Assembly: GCF_008831285.2 (NCBI RefSeq)
Contig: NC_045138.2
Span: forward strand, 35,269,115 to 35,333,114
Origin: Nymphaea colorata
Taxonomy: Eukaryota > Streptophyta > Magnoliopsida > Nymphaeales > Nymphaeaceae
DNA: 64,000 bases
Reading direction: 5' to 3'
Below are positions 63,529 to 64,000 of the stretch, piece after piece. The stretch's first letter is position 1; each line of letters starts with the position of its first letter. The notes beneath the pieces are model-generated. The model ran no database searches and was not told the origin of the DNA. It worked only from the letters and a program-made list of their open reading frames with translations. The position numbers and the translations under genes are program-made.

Positions 63529-64000
63529 AAAGAGGCTTGACAAAGAGAACCCCTTTTTTTCACCATAAAACTACCACGCTGACCTTCTTTGCTTTTTAGT
63601 CAGCTTTTTTGTTAAAAGGGAAATTATAAATAGGGAGTGAGGTATGGGGACAAAAAAAATTTCACCAGCATGTCATCACATGAATCACCTCATCTCCTAT
63701 CAAAAAAAGATGTCCCAAATTCAATCAGAAATAATAGCAGTTAACTTCACTCGGGCATCGAGAAAAAAAAAGACAAAAATCTGTTCCTACCATAAGTTTC
63801 GGTCAATAACTCTTCCTAGACAAGCATAAGATACACACACACACACACGGCGGGCAGAGGTAGCCCTCAGCTTGCTAGCTAGGTCTTTATACGTATTTTA
63901 GTTCCTTGTTTGTCATAATTGCACCACCTTGGTTAGTTGGCTTCCAGTGTGGATCCTGTAGACCAGATTTATGGGGGGGAAGGGGGGGGGGGGAGAAAGA
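63529..64000. other. MYB upstream region to window end
   Basis: Promoter side of the MYB gene. It contains a short AC repeat near 63832-63848 and a G-run near 63974-63994. No gene is seen. Confidence 0.6.

Overview
This is nuclear DNA from a flowering plant. The genes have several short exons with gt/ag introns, the intergenic DNA is AT-rich with long TA, CT and GA microsatellites, and the families are plant-specific (tau-class glutathione transferase, GASA/snakin peptide, mini zinc finger, R2R3-MYB, ARAD-type GT47 enzyme) or strongly plant-like (NADH-cytochrome b5 reductase, intronless CDC45). I cannot name the species.

Layout. 1-4479 (+): the 3' part of a plastid-type CPBP (CAAX-like) membrane protease gene, cut by the window edge. 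6667-14400: a non-autonomous LTR retrotransposon with a perfect 5-bp target duplication (GAGAA) and a tRNA-Met primer site. A 5.7-kb hAT transposon (7708-13408; perfect 8-bp duplication GTGCACGG) sits inside it. The hAT carries a decayed BED-finger transposase and intron-containing pieces of two host genes: a TRF4/PAPD5-like poly(A) polymerase and a casein kinase 1. 15577-16496 (+): a tau-class GST gene with a one-base frameshift. 18372-19690 (+): a decayed pentatricopeptide-repeat (PPR) gene. 21469-24178 (-): a two-exon ARAD1-like glycosyltransferase. 28346-30074 (+): a three-exon GASA/snakin gene. 37459-37746 (+): a mini zinc finger gene with a TATA box and an upstream ORF. 40280-40754: a small non-autonomous hAT element (MITE). 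44360-49867 (+): a complete nine-exon NADH-cytochrome b5 reductase gene. 51427-53193 (+): single-exon CDC45 with two E2F-type sites and a short upstream ORF. 61843-63450 (-): a three-exon subgroup-1 R2R3-MYB gene.

The genes do not form a pathway or cluster; this is ordinary plant gene spacing with transposon-rich gaps. The most unusual structure is the double nest at 6.7-14.4 kb, in which a hAT that captured two unrelated host gene fragments jumped into an LTR element and both insertion scars are still readable. I saw no new enzyme system. Exon coordinates were read by eye from splice consensus and reading-frame continuity.
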